Shown here piece by piece: positions 32,669 to 44,647 of a stretch of DNA of 64,000 nt (its first letter is position 1; every line of letters starts with the position of its first letter). A program made the position numbers and the translations under genes. The notes beneath the pieces are model-generated. The model was given only the letters and a program-made list of their open reading frames with translations. It did not search any database and was not told where the DNA came from. The DNA comes from Ascaphus truei (taxonomy: Eukaryota; Chordata; Amphibia; Anura; Ascaphidae): positions 55,705,229-55,769,228 of the forward strand of contig CM071570.1 of the NCBI GenBank assembly GCA_036426205.1, written 5' to 3'.

Positions 32669-32825
32669 CAGTGGTTGACAAATCACCCAAAAATCTACTC
32701 GCCACACAAAAAAATCTACTCGCCACCTTAGTACCAAACGTGGCTGCTTGGGCCAATATTTACTCGCCCGGGGGGGTTAAATCCACTCGCCCGGGGAGCG
32801 AACAATGGTATAGTTGTCGACACTG
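32669..32825. mobile_element. Short TIR element E, second complete copy
   Basis: Starts CAGTGGTTGACAAATC and ends AGTTGTCGACACTG, with AAATCTACTCGCC blocks and CACTCGCCCGGGG as in 8585-8740. TA-rich on both sides. Confidence 0.7.
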
Positions 32826-32904
32826 TATATATGTATATGTGTTATATATATATTAATATATAATTATATATATATAATACATACATACTGTATATATATA
32901 CATT

Positions 32905-33042
32905 ATAGCAGCAATCCCAGCTGCTCGTAGTTTTTTCTTTAACCGCCTGTTTTTTCAGCATGGGAATTAGGGAGTCCTTGCTATTTTCACCTCCAGGAAC
33001 CCCCTGTTTCTTGTGATACTTACCGGTGAGGTTACCAGCTTT
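32905..33042. mobile_element. Half copy of the foldback MITE family
   Basis: TATAGCAGCAATCCCAGCTG, then AGGAACCCCCTGTTTCTTG and GATACTTACCGG match the left arms of 17605-17946 and 32027-32462. Confidence 0.5.
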
Positions 33043-35084
33043 AACCCCTTAAGTGCCAGTGGTGTTTATAGCTTTGCATGCTATTTTGACAACAAGAGAT
33101 CCAAAGCACACCTAACGCTAGTGAGATATGGATAATGTGTTTCCACTCAAAATATTTCTAGGCAGGAATCTTTGTTGAAATCAATGGTCCTGATATTTGT
33201 TCTTAAAAATATACACTAATGTCAGCTGTTGATATACTTGGCAAGACAAAACTCCCCTATAGTCCCAATAAAGTGTAGATTTTCAGAAAGTACACACCCA
33301 GTAAAGTGCAGATATGGGTATTGCGTCTTTCCCCACAAAATATGTTGCCGGGACGATGCTTGTTACCTACGAGGCCATTGTAATTGTCACATTTTGGCTA
33401 GCCAAATGTTTTCCGGATGAGCTATGTTGCACACTGCAAAGAAATTGCATATTGTCTACTTTTAGAATATATAACATTTCATATATTTACTTTTTGCTTA
33501 GTTAATGTTTTTTTACATGGAATATGGTGGTGAGTCCCAAAGTAGCATTAGACAGATTTTGATGCACCATTATTGGGAATTGGACATTTCACCGCATCCA
33601 AATGACCATTGGCGTTTGGCCATAGACGGACCCTCCGCCAAAGCCGATCTGCCGCTGGAACTTCCGCCGCCGGCCACTGCTAGGAGATGGTAAATTTTAG
33701 TCATTAGGGTAGGGGTTTTTAGGCTACTGGGTTAAGGTTACTAGGATAGGGGGTAGTGTTAGTATCAGGGGTTCAAATTAGTGGGTTTTAGGGTAAGGGT
33801 TAAACAGGCACTTACCTTAGCGGCAAAGCGGCTGGTGGCAACAGGTCCCGGAGGCCGGGTGGGGAGGTCGACGGACTGACCTGAAGCACATGCGAGTTCA
33901 TTGGATTTGTTGGACGCAACATGCCCACGACCAAATGTCCTCATGCACTGCCACTTATTTTGTCATGCTAACTTACAGTGAAGCATGCTAAAATGGTATA
34001 TATACTCATGACGCCGCACTGACACATACAATTATATCTGTCAGGCACCATAGATATATACCATTTTCACTTCACTGTTTCTCTGAGCAGGTGGTCAGAG
34101 TTTTATCTTAGGCAGCCGCCCACCTTCTATCTTATTTTGAAATTGGGTCATTATCATCATTTTTTATCACTGTAGTGGGTGTATTTATTCCATACCCTTT
34201 CTAGATTTAGCGCTACCTATTCCTTCCTTCATGTAATTACAGTGACTATCACACCCAGACTCAGAGTATATTTTCTGAAAGTACAATTACAGGAATCCTG
34301 GATAGGTCACTTTCAGATCAAATGAAAAGTGTGTTATGTTTTTCCTCCACTAAGCACAGTTTTATGCCTCAATATATAGGGCTACGCTTATTGGCGCAGG
34401 ATACTACCAACATCATTCAACGCGGACTCCATATTTATAGGACTAAAAATGTGCCTGTGAGGTCTCGTAAATGAATGTGTTGAAATACATTGTATATGCC
34501 AATGTCTATGCAACATGTGTTCTGTAGTTCATCTCCACAAGACACCTTATTTACAAGTTTACTCCCACAAATTTAGATGTACTCATGATTGACAGGGACT
34601 CTGTCCATCAAGCAATCGTACTGGGAACACTTGTCACTGTGATCCTTTACCCTAACACCAAAGAAATATAAATATTCAATTTTCAATTTGTGTGCGTGCT
34701 TAAAGAAAGTTCAGGCAGCACACACAACCCACAGAGAAAGTGGGGGGGACTCCCCCTCCTAATCGTTGGGGTTACCCTCAGAATTACAAACTTCTCATAA
34801 TCTCAAAGAGTGATGATGGAGTTACCCTCTGCTACAGCACATAGCATGCTTAGTGCAGTGTGAGGGGAGGAGGGGGCACTCCTTGTGATAATCAGAAATG
34901 GGTTTACTTGGGTTACCCCCAAAATCAAACTGGGGTATGATCCCCTATTTAATTTTGTTTTTTTTTTCTCCTAAAAATACCACCCTTGTGATTTTCACAG
35001 GGGGTTAGAATGGTGCTGCTCCCTCATTTTGTCAGTGGGGAGGGTTACACTCCATGATCAAGTGTATGTGTGTTTTAGGTATGT
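33043..35084. other. No supported gene
   Basis: Starts with TTAACCCCTTAAGTGCC, a possible left end of the piggyBac-like family with no right end found. CpG-containing patch at 33590-33690 and a TTAGGGTAAGGG-like patch at 33690-33810. At 34735-34990 two G-rich blocks (GGGGGGACTCC, GGAGGGGGCACTCC) recur loosely. No coding gene seen. Confidence 0.4.
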
Positions 35085-35164
35085 GTTCATATTTGTCTGT
35101 ATATGTGTATATATATTTATATGTGTGTGTGTGTGTGTGTATGTATATATATATATATATTTAT
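35085..35164. repeat. (GT)n/(TA)n microsatellite
   Basis: GTAT, GT and TA runs abutting the LINE remnant. Confidence 0.92.
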
Positions 35165-35299
35165 ATACCATCCAGACTCTTGCGTTCTACTCAAAAATGT
35201 CTTCTCTCTACCCCTTTTGTGTCTAAAGCCCTCTCCCGTCTTAAACCTTTCTCAGTGACTGCCCTACACCTCTGGAAAACCCTTCCCCTCAATATCTGA
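35165..35299 (+). pseudogene. L2-like LINE ORF2, C-terminal remnant
   Basis: ORF2 of these LINEs encodes an endonuclease and reverse transcriptase, and its extreme C terminus has a conserved FSVxAxxLWxxLP segment. Here the frame reads PSRLLRSTQ, later KPFSVTALHLWKTLPLNI and a stop at about 35297-35299, an excellent match to that terminus. Upstream coding sequence is absent, replaced by a microsatellite, so this is a 5'-truncated copy. The LINE 3' untranslated tail follows. This is the best evidence that the ATTGTAAGYTCTTCRG tails in the window are L2-like. Confidence 0.75.
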
Positions 35300-35515
35300 C
35301 TAGCACCCTCTCTATCTAGGAGTAGCTCCGTAGTAGTGCTGATACTATACACCTCATACATAAACCTTGACCCCTTGCAGATGCACTTACCAGAACACCT
35401 TCCTACTGTCTCTGTACGTTCCTCCTACTTACCAATTCGATTGTAAGTTCTTCAGGGCAGGGACTCCTTTTCCTAAATGTCACTTTTATGTCTGAAAGCA
35501 CTTCTTCCCATTACG
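35300..35515 (+). mobile_element. L2-like LINE 3' tail
   Basis: Contains CCTTGCAGATGCACTTACCAG, TTCGATTGTAAGTTCTTCAG, GGGCAGGGACTCC and a GCACTTCTTCCCAT block, then stops before the terminal GCTATATAAATAAA. Confidence 0.72.
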
Positions 35516-36570
35516 TGAAACACGGCTCGTTTCTCTGGGTCACTACCAGAGGCAGGAAGACGCAGGACGACTTCTCACGGGAATTCTAACAGTGGGTAAA
35601 TTAGTACTGCATTATTAATCACTAATGAAATCTGCTTTGTTAACAATGTTTTAGCTAATAGACTTGGCAAGAAAACATCAGTTTTATACATATACTGTAT
35701 GCACATCTCTGTCAAGTCTCACACATTAGGGCTCTGCTCTCAGCCTCAGTCCTAACCCATGCCCCATTCATCATAACTTTGTGCATGTCATAACACCTCC
35801 ATCACGTGATAACCCCACCCCTGTATATCATACCCCCTCCATCATGTAATAACCCCACCCCTGCAAATCTCACACATGTTCATGGCCCCTTCTCATGCTG
35901 TGGAATGGGCGATCCTTGACAGTTCTGTATGTATATTAATAAACTCTCAGAAGTGACCATTAAGAAGTCTCAAGTTGAAAAAGCTGTATGCTGCCTGAAT
36001 TATTCCAGTGTCACATATTCTAATCAACGCTCAGGTGTGCGATATTCTTCTAAAAAGCGAGAGATATGCCACAATTATGCATACCTGTGCATGTGGTGTG
36101 AAAATATAGCCCTTCATTACCTGACCTTCTATGGTCAAACCCTTTTTCAGAAACCTATTTTAAAGTTGTCATAAATATCTCAAGGCCTGTTTCTATGTGA
36201 GCTGGAGCAGCCATCAGGAATAATAAGTGTTTTCTTTTCCCATGAACATGATTAAGGTGGATGGATGTGTGGAGCTGGGTCTGAGTGATGTAAAGCAGGA
36301 GTCCGTCGCGGACCATGGCCCCTTTATGTCCAACCAATAAAGCAGAATGTTATCAGGAGAAATACACTTCTGTATAAACATGTTTTTACTTCACTTCGAG
36401 ATGTTCACAATGAGAAAGAAATGTGACTGTTTTAAGTAAACACATCTTGCTGTCAGATAATTGTGAGCGAGCATTATAAACCGTTTACTCTCCCCAAACT
36501 GCTTCAATGACGTCTCTGAGAACGCTCTCCCTCAAAGGCGCAGTCAGTCCCCTGGACCAAAGTTGGTTGA
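35516..36570. other. No supported gene
   Basis: Unique-looking sequence apart from a two-unit 40-bp tandem duplication at 35789-35868 (CCTCCATCACGTGATAACCC against CCTCCATCATGTAATAACCC). Confidence 0.5.
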
Positions 36571-36777
36571 AGCAGCGGTTCCCCTGGGTTTCTTTTCTTT
36601 GGGAAGTGGGTTAAAACCTGCTATAGAAATCAAAGGATGCTTTACAACTCATTAAAAATGGCATTCATATTTGAATAAAAACAAAATAAAACAAAAAAAC
36701 AGTCACTATTATCTAATACTACAGAACTGATTTATTTAAAATAAAAAAAATCTAAGATTTCACATGTTTTGCTGCTT
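36571..36777. mobile_element. Internally deleted TTAA MITE
   Basis: Starts AGCAGCGGTTCCCC after TTGA and ends CATGTTTTGCTGCT with TTAA at 36778-36781. The middle (GTGGGTTAAAACCTGCTATA, CTAATACTACAGAACTG) matches the outer MITE at 6.0 kb without its nested element, while its first part resembles the 17.6/32.0 kb foldbacks. Confidence 0.6.
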
Positions 36778-37449
36778 TTAATGGTAAAAGTGGCGGTTTA
36801 AATTAGGATTTAAAAACCAGGAAGTATCGGCCATACCTTTACTGGTGAGTAACTTGGAAACACACGGGGGGGGGGGGGGGGGGCTCCGGGGAGGAAAAAA
36901 GAATGTTTTTACTTGAGAAACCTCTGCTTCCCGCCTGGTCTGCTGCCTTAAAGGCAGTGATATCTTCAATAGGTTACATTTAGGTCATTGAGAGCATTTT
37001 CAAACAAATCAAACTAGTATACGTATTTATAAATCCTTTAACCATCACCTAACCTGTTCTGTGCTTGTACAGGTACATTGTTAATCCTGACGTTTTCCCT
37101 TGTGTTGTTTTGCGAGGTTAATGAGGGCAACCTAGTTTACAGAGATATTATGGAAGAACAACAATTATCTGACTGACGACTTGAAGATAATAGAAACATG
37201 CTGATTTTTACACAAGAAGCAGATAAGTGAAGAATATGTTCCCTTAGGGGTTGATTCTGTCTTTCTAATGAAGCCAATTACATTGAAATGTTGTGTAAAA
37301 TTATTTATTGCCCCTCTAAAGCACAAATTCGGTTATTACGAGTATTATGGGTGTTTACCCACTAAGACATTCACTTTTTTCGATGCCAGAGAGGCTAGCT
37401 ATGTTTCGGCAACAAAAAGGCTACATTTTTACTCTGAGGCTCTCCCTGT
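36778..37449. other. No recognisable feature
   Basis: Contains a 15-17 G run near 36867-36883. Otherwise AT-rich with no gene signal. Confidence 0.45.
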
Positions 37450-37453
37450 TTAA

Positions 37454-37647
37454 CCCTTTGAGTGCCCCAGAAACGTAGCTAGTACGCAATGGAGCCAGGC
37501 TCATCTTTGCTAGGGGAGATTGTGTCCTATGGATCTGCACTGATGAGGAACGGCGATGACTCCGCCCCCTTCTGATGATGGAAAGATCACGTGGCCACTT
37601 TGGAGAAGCGGTCACGTGATCGGAGGGCCGCTCCGGCACTCAATGCG
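37454..37647. mobile_element. piggyBac-like MITE, clean TTAA copy
   Basis: Left CCCTTTGAGTGCC and right (complement) CGCATTGAGTGCC form a 13-bp terminal inverted repeat with two mismatches, flanked by TTAA at 37450-37453 and 37648-37651. 194 bp, no coding capacity. Confidence 0.75.
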
Positions 37648-37651
37648 TTAA

Positions 37652-38082
37652 ACAGCATTGCAAGAAAGCTGCGGCTTCATTCTCTTATCTGTGCCCTTGT
37701 GCTGAAAGTTACATTCTGGGATACATGATTAAAATCACTATACTTGATGTCACATCTGGACAAAATTAATTAATTGCTGGCTTTCTTTTGTACTATAACA
37801 ATTTGAAAATACATTATTTTCTTAGTTATAGGTCTTGTGGGAGTGTAAAAACGGCTGCCTTTCCTCATGAAAAAGAATGAGGCTGCAGTTTAAAGGAACA
37901 ATCCTTCTAGAATGGTACATTTATTTATAACTTTTTATATAACTGTTTATACTTAAGAGATTTTGAGGGGGGATATATCTTGGGTACATAAATTAAAAGG
38001 TGAAAAATAGTAACAATAATAAAAGTCAATATACATAATCATAGTATAAAAAATAATTAAATAGCAGCTTGGCATGAAGATG
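37652..38082. other. No recognisable feature
   Basis: AT-rich. TTTAAAGGAACAATCC at 37890 looks like a lone end of the 14.9 kb MITE family. Confidence 0.4.
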
Positions 38083-38090
38083 CTCTAGAG

Positions 38091-38309
38091 CAGGGAGAGC
38101 AATCTTTTTCCCCTGCGCCCCCCTGCTGGCTGCCCCCCTCTCTCTGCACCCCCCTCCCTTATCTCGACTTCGGCGTCTGGGCGTCATGACGTGACGTCAC
38201 ATGACCTCGCTGCATCATTTGATGCCGTGTTACCATGGCGACGCTTAATTTACGTGCCTTCGGGAAGCGAGCAGGGCCTCTGTAAATCCCGCAGACAATC
38301 TCCCCCAAT
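38091..38309 (+). mobile_element. hAT-type MITE, family 1, truncated right end
   Basis: Starts CAGGGAGAGCAATCTTTTTC and carries GGCGTCTGGGCGTCATGACG, ACCATGGCGACGC and GCCTTCGGGAAGC, matching 40720-41030 in order. Flanked by CTCTAGAG at 38083-38090 and 38310-38317. It lacks the CTTTGCACACCCCTG end that the 40.7 kb copy has. Confidence 0.65.
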
Positions 38310-38317
38310 CTCTAGAG

Positions 38318-38512
38318 CAGGGGTAGCCAAATCCAGTCCGCAAGAGCTACCAACAAGTTGGGTTTTCAGGATATCTCTGCTTCAGCACAGGGTGCCCAAT
38401 CAGTGGCTCAGTCTTTGACCGAGCCACTGATTGAGCCACTTATGCTGAAGCATGAATATTTTTGAAACCTGACCTGTTGGTGGCCCTTGAGGACTGGAGT
38501 TGGCTACCCCTG
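38318..38512. mobile_element. hAT-type palindromic MITE, family 2
   Basis: A 195-bp element with ends CAGGGGTAGCC and GGCTACCCCTG. The arms include TTTTCAGGATATCTCTGCTT and complements. CTCTAGAG flanks both sides (38310-38317, 38513-38520). An 8-bp target duplication and CAGGGG ends fit hAT. CTCTAGAG is itself palindromic, so it could also be part of a longer inverted repeat. Confidence 0.72.
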
Positions 38513-38520
38513 CTCTAGAG

Positions 38521-40050
38521 TCCCGATCATCCCTTCCCACCCAACCTACCCCCTCTATAATATACCCTACACCCTCTTGATCCAATTTCTACATTTAAAA
38601 AAAAAAAATCAGACCTGGGCAGAGCCGTGCTACTTTCAGGACCTTCCGGTTCCCAAGGTTTTATAGGTCCCTGCTCCATTATGAAAATATCAACATGGCC
38701 ACTGGTGCCAACCGGTAGAATGACGCAACTGATGATTTTGCGGCTTCCTATTGGCCGGCGGATACAGCACGATTTCACTGTTCACCATGTTTAGAAACTA
38801 ACCTATAAAATAAAATTCAAATACTTATTGGTGTTGAATTGTGCTCATTAGTACACTTTGTACCTAGGATGGACTGGACAAGTTCAATAAATATATATCA
38901 CAGTTTTTGTCTCTTTATTTTAGTCAGATCTTTACTTCCTAGAGCAGCTCCTGACCATGCCATGTCATCAGGGCTACACAAAGGAAAGCAGCCACATATT
39001 TGAATGGGAGATAAGGCGACTGGATCTTCAGAAATAGATGGTTGACTTGTGCTTTTAAAATTATTTAACAATAAGCATAGCTTGAACGTGATGGGCATAC
39101 TGGTTTTTTTCAACTTCATCTACTATGCAATGAATCCACATGGCAAAGCAGTTGTAGTGTGTATTGATAAACATGTATGGGAGGGTATGCGATTTGTATT
39201 TTATTTGTATTTTGTGTAATTTATCTCCAAATGACCCGATGTTCTTCAATCATAGTTGATCCCTTAAATGCTAATGACAAGACAACATACGTATTTTTCT
39301 CCAAATGTTCAACATCTGACTTTTAAAGCTCTGTTTCCATCCACACCTCCATCACGATGCTCCGTGTGACATTGATGTACTGTAAATGCAACTGCCCTGG
39401 GCTCAATGAATCAAGGAGCATATGCTCAGCTCTTGTCAGCCATCCAACCAGAGACCAAGGGGTCTATTTTTCAAAGACTTCAAGCTGCGAAATGAGTGCA
39501 AAACAAAAGAGATTGATTTTCTTTGATAAATCTGGTGCCATCATTTACTTCAATTTCCCCCCAGTTTTGAAGTTATTTTGATATATAAGCCCCTGGGTCT
39601 TGAAGCTCAGAACTTGCATGTTCTGCTTGTGCTGTTGCATTTGTAACTTGTGTAAATTCCTGATTACTGCTCTTCTTATACTTAAAATAGCCTGGAAAGA
39701 CCAGTAGAGAACACGGAAGTTGAATGCATTGGAAATGTACCAAGCAGGCAGCAGGTTGGGAGGCCACATCCATGCCTGAATGTTTCTTCCCACAAATGTA
39801 TGCCCACAGATCACAGAACACTCTGAACAATTGTGTCCTTCTTCCAAATTAAACCAATAAACATGCACTGCCTGGAATTATAATCCATTTCTACTTTCCC
39901 CAATTATTCCCTTTTAGTCTTCTATTCACCTACGGACTTATTCCTCTTAGCTCCATAGGAAAGGTGTAATCGAGAACTGTAATTGTTAGTCAGGGACACT
40001 CACAACCTGGACTCAAATGTAAGTGAGTTACATGGTGACTGGTAGATGTA
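38521..40050. other. No supported gene
   Basis: Mixed composition with no gene. TGGTTTTTTTCAACTTCATC at about 39100 resembles, in complement, the GTTGAAAAAAGAC repeat block at 59.3 kb. Opposed frames at 39545-39868 lack recognisable domains. Confidence 0.4.
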
Positions 40051-40051
40051 T

Positions 40052-40320
40052 TGTATTGTATGTCTTTATTTATATAGCGCCATTAATGTACATAGCGCTT
40101 CACAGCAGTAATATATGTGACAATCATATAAATAACAAATAATATAAATAACACATGAAGGGGAGAAGTGCTTCAGACATAAAAGTAACATTTAGGAAAA
40201 GGAGTCCCTGCTCCGAAGAGCTTACAATCTAATTTGTTGGTAGGAAGAACGTACAGTGACAGTCGGCGGGCGTTCTTGTAAGTGTGTCTGCAAGGGGCAA
40301 AGGTTAATGTATGAGGTGTT
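40052..40320 (-). mobile_element. L2-like LINE 3' tail (minus strand)
   Basis: In complement it ends GGCGCTATATAAATAAAGAC, with GCGCTATGTACATTAATG, GAGCAGGGACTCC and TAGATTGTAAGCTCTTCGG, matching the plus-strand copies. 5' truncated near 40320. Confidence 0.72.
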
Positions 40321-40719
40321 AATTATCAGCCATGGAGCTACTCGTATGTGCTGTAGATGAATCCTTCTACAGATGTGCTGTAGATGGATGCAGCAGACTA
40401 CAGTATGTCCCCAGAATGTGTAGGGAGGCAACAATGTTACCCACAGATAGGTAGCCGTAGGGGGGGGGGGGGGAAGCAGTAGAATATTATTTGTCTCTAA
40501 AATAGTTTACCAGGAAAAAATACTTTGCCAGTCCCCTCAAGTATGTCTTGGGCAAAATGCCAGAGTTTTGGAAATTATGTGGAGGGGAGTTGCAGCAAGG
40601 TAATTGCAATGGATAATAGCAGATCCAGGGTGGTCCCTAGGAAATGGGTGAGCAGCTGGGTAAACTTATGTGTGGGAGCAAGAGGGTGCTTTACCGTGGT
40701 TCAGAGAGTGACCTTAGGT

Positions 40720-41030
40720 CAGGGGAGCGCAATCTTTTTCCCCTTCGCCCCCTGCCGGCTGTCCTCTCTGCGCCCCCCCCCCCCCCCCCTTATCTTGGTT
40801 CCCAGCGTCTGGGCGTATGGCAATGTGATGTCACATGACACCGCGGCGTCATTTGACACCTCGTTGCCATGGTGACGCGTCTCCAGAAGCCGGCTGAACC
40901 AAGGTAAGTGAGGTTTACAGAGGCCTTCGCCGCTTCCCTGGCATTTAATATAAATGCCTTCGGGAAGCACGCAGGGACTCTGTAAACCCAGCGCCCCCCG
41001 CAGGGAATCCCCCAACTTTGCACACCCCTG
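40720..41030 (+). mobile_element. hAT-type MITE, family 1, complete
   Basis: Starts CAGGGGAGCGCAATC and ends TTTGCACACCCCTG, 311 bp. Flanked by CCTTAGGT (40712-40719) and CCTTAAGT (41031-41038), a 7 of 8 match expected of an ageing 8-bp hAT duplication. Open frames crossing it on both strands are not genes. Confidence 0.75.
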
Positions 41031-41038
41031 CCTTAAGT

Positions 41039-42400
41039 AACTATCCCCACTGCTGGCGCTTGCATCTATATGTTCCTCTGTGTCTTGTTACAGTGGCAAT
41101 GTTATGAATACTACCTCTCCACATTGAGATGTTCTGATGTCAGTGTGATATGTTGAAATTTTTTAAGAGCGAGTCATTTTGGGAGAATAGAGATTACAGT
41201 TAATTATACTTCCACTGTTAAACAGGGAACAATATTTAATGAGTACTTTCACACTACACTACATTGTGATCATCCTATATGTCGGATTACCTGTCGTGCT
41301 CATAAAAGATGACCTGACAGAAGAGCTGTGATGGCCTGAAACATGGTCCTTTTTGATAGTCAAGGTGTTTTAGCCTACTCAATAAAATAACAATATGTGG
41401 GGCTGCCAGCTGCATAACGGGCAAAAAAGCAACATCAGTTTGACCAACTTAAAAAAAACATTAAATATACAATAGGATTTTTCTGACTTTACTAAATCTA
41501 GTGCTTTTTTTTGTACCAGTATTTGGACTGGTTTTGCAAGTTAATACTAGTTTTATAAATATCAGTGTTCTATTTTATACAGGCAAAGGGACTCAAACAA
41601 TGACACTTGTAATGTTGGATACCTGCATTGTTTTGTTAAAGGATAAAAGGGGCTTTTGTCCTCGATCTACGATCAATGCCTTTCCTTTTAGTGATTTATC
41701 CCCCTTCTGTTTACTAGTTCATAATGTAAAATCTATTAGATGTTGATTGGAAGCTAATGGTTGGCTTTCGGCGTGTCAGTGATTATACTTATTGCAAACT
41801 CAAGTGAAGTGTATATCTAAGAAGAAAAAGCATAAGGAAGTGGTTAAGAAAATGTTTCTCATGATGAGAAACGTGCAAGTATGAGTTTCTCATTATTAAG
41901 GTTAAGAGTCAATCAGAGCTCTTGTGCAGGGAGGGACAGACTGCTATGGTTTACATTTCATACTGTGTACTGCGCATTGCATCTGAAATCGGAAGTTTTT
42001 ATTTGACCTCTTAATTGAAAATACCACTCTCAATGTATACTCGTAAAACAATCTACATTTTAATAATATTGTATATATATATACAGTATATGTCACTTTT
42101 TTGTGTATTTTTTTTCCTTGCATTTCCAAATGTTCTCATTTGCCAAAGTTTGAAAATAAAGCAGTTTGATTTTTTTCTTAAAGTCCAAAATAACAAAAGT
42201 TTGAATTGGACAGTTTCACTAGAAGTTTTCGGGTTAATAGTTCAATTTAACGTTTGGCAAATTTTCAAACTGTTTTGAAAGTTAAAAAAACAACAACCCA
42301 CAAACTGATCTTCAGTAAGGTCATCCGTCTCTAGCAATGACAGCACTTTTAAGGGAACCACGCAGAGTGTGACTTTCACATAACACCAACTAATACAGTA
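41039..42400. other. No supported gene
   Basis: At 41311-41350 there is CCTGACAGAAG, then GGCC-TGAAAC and, 40 bp on, CAATAAAATAA. This is a possible degenerate GAAAC-type unit, too decayed to call. The rest is AT-rich. Confidence 0.4.
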
Positions 42401-42405
42401 AGCGC

Positions 42406-42620
42406 AGGGGTGCGCAAACTGGGGGGCGTGAGATTTTCTGGGAGGGGCGCGGAGCTTACAGAGGCCCCGCGCTCTTCCCCACAGCATTTAAATAAAATGG
42501 CGGGGGAGCGCGGGAGGCCTCTGTATGCCTCTTACCTGCTCTCCGGCAGCTCCTTCAGGACAAAGTGGAGTCAAATGGCAACGTAATGCAACATGACATC
42601 GTGACGTCAAATGATGCATA
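42406..42620 (-). mobile_element. hAT-type MITE, family 1, inverted partial copy
   Basis: Starts CAGGGGTGCGCAAAC, the complement of the family 1 right end, followed by ACAGAGGCC, AGCATTTAAATAAA and, further on, ACATGACATCGTGACGTCA. The far end is not recognisable. Confidence 0.55.
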
Positions 42621-43595
42621 AAACAGCATACATTGCAGAACATTAGCAAGCCCAACGTAAGTATACTTCTACTAATGCACACATGTTTGTTCGCACCTAC
42701 TGTATTATCAGGAGTATATGAAGCAGGAAGACATAACATTCACCCCTAACCCCTCCGCGTTCAGTCTCAAATGAATAACGTTGGGCAGCAGTTGGCGCGT
42801 AACTGCTGTAGTTTGGTGCCTGGGTAACTTGCAACAGAGCAAAGGAACTTTTAATGCATTGCGTGTAATCCACAGGGAAACAACTAGTCACAGGACTCAA
42901 TAGAGCAAGCATGAAAATAGGGTATTTTGTAACTGAGTCCAGACGTAGGACATCATAAAATAGATATCAATAGAGAAATAAGAAGTATAGTGCTTTAAGG
43001 AATCCTAGCTAGTTAATGGTAGTCTTACATCAGTGGATTCCTAGTAGCAGTAGAGCAGTGTGGGCTATAAACGTCTTCTTTTTGTGGGTGTATTTAAAAA
43101 TAATCACGTATTCTTTACAATAAAATGAGCATAATTGCTGGACTGTTTCTGGCTTCCTATTTATGATGTTATGAAACATGTCAGAGAATCATATCTCTTT
43201 ATTAACCATTTAATAGTAGAATTGATCTATTAATTTAACAAGTATATTTGTTTGGTCACTATATACCATGCCCATATATAGAGATTATGCCTCACCCTCT
43301 GTGAGGGATTAATATATTGGCCTTGTAAACATTCACTATGTCCAGGTATATCTCAATAGATCTGTTGCTCTCTTTATTGGATAGGATAAGGTATACTTAT
43401 GGCTATATTTTTATACCAATATGTTGTATCTGCTAACTCATATACAGTATCTCCTCCTTTTTTTAGGACTAAATATCCATAACATGGATATTTTTGTTTT
43501 TATCATATGTTGTTTATTAAAATAGGCAATTGTATGTATTATAGTAATTGAATTCCCCTGTATGATCCACCAATCCCTGCTTGTGGAGGGGTTTC
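42621..43595. other. No recognisable feature
   Basis: AT-rich sequence without gene signal. Confidence 0.45.
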
Positions 43596-43599
43596 AATA

Positions 43600-43880
43600 G
43601 TAGCTCCGTGGTTAACACTATGATACATAAAGCTTGGCCCCTTCCAGACGTACTTACCAGTACTTACCAGTATGCCCTCCTACTGTATCTGTATGTTCCG
43701 CCTACCAATTAGATTGTAAGCTCTTCGGAACAGGGACTCCTTTTCCTAAATGTTACTTTTATGTCTGAAGCACTTATTCCCATGATCTGCTATTTGTATT
43801 TTTTGTTATGTATATGATTGTCACGTGTATTACTACTGTGAAGCGCTATGTACATTAATGGCGCTATATAAATAAATTAG
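43600..43880 (+). mobile_element. L2-like LINE 3' tail
   Basis: Has TAGATTGTAAGCTCTTCGG, CAGGGACTCCTTTTCC, GAAGCGCTATGTACATTAAT and terminal GGCGCTATATAAATAAAT. An 11-bp tandem duplication (ACTTACCAGTA) sits at about 43650. Confidence 0.75.
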
Positions 43881-43889
43881 GGAGAAGCA

Positions 43890-44640
43890 ACACAAGGCAC
43901 TTTTGGGTTTGCGTAATCTAATTTATTATAGCCAATACAACGTTTCTCAAGTGAAAAAAAAGTGTCATACTGTGAATGTCCAATAACGTCCTTCTTATAG
44001 CCCCCACCTTCCCATAGTCCCTTTTGTTGATTATCCACAATATTCTACACCTGTGCTGATGTTACTGCAGTTCACCCCCCGTTATTCTATTTTCACGATT
44101 GGTACTCGCAGCATCACGTGTTGTCTCCTCGACGTTTGACGTCATTGCGCATTCTTCACGTGCCTATCTGGTCGTCATGGTTCCCCGCATTCCTCCACGG
44201 GTGCGTCTGATGTCATCCTGATCCTCGATGTAAACGCAAAAGCATTTGTTGATGTTTTTACTGTCATGGTAATCCTTAGTGCCGTTCGCGCATGCGTTTC
44301 CTCGCTTTCTCTGTGCAATGTCATCCTAAGTATCATCTGATTGGGGAGATCCTTTCTTCCAGGCACATAGACATAAAGAGAGCTAAATCAGCAGAGTGGA
44401 TATCAACAGTCCTCGTCAATGATCATTAACCCAACTGTGTCCAGTGAGATTTTAATATTAAAACAAATATATTAAAAGGAGGTCTGTTTGTTGTAAGGCA
44501 GTTCAAGCATAGCTGTCTGTAAAATATTCATTGTCATACGCCAGGAGCACCGGTAACTGTATTGATGTTATTTTTCTACTTATGGTATGCAGCATCTGCC
44601 TTTACTTTTACTATATAAATAAAGACATACATATATAAAC
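43890..44640. repeat. Possible repeat body upstream of the 44.65 kb hammerhead-like unit
   Basis: Contains CAACGTTTCTCAAG at about 43938 (in complement a GAGAAACGTTG block), a CpG-rich stretch at 44090-44340 and a CTATATAAATAAAGACATAC tail at 44611-44630. This recalls the 28.1 kb element, but no inverted arms could be shown. Confidence 0.35.
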
Positions 44641-44647
44641 AGTTTCT

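Noticed and set aside
37451..37651. Possible CpG-island promoter (GTCACGTGAT boxes)
   Set aside because: The block is bounded by TTAA and terminal inverted repeats, so a MITE explains its composition.
41311..41350. Possible fourth hammerhead-like unit (CCTGACAGAAG ... TGAAAC)
   Set aside because: The core has an insertion and neither stem I nor stem II pairs convincingly.
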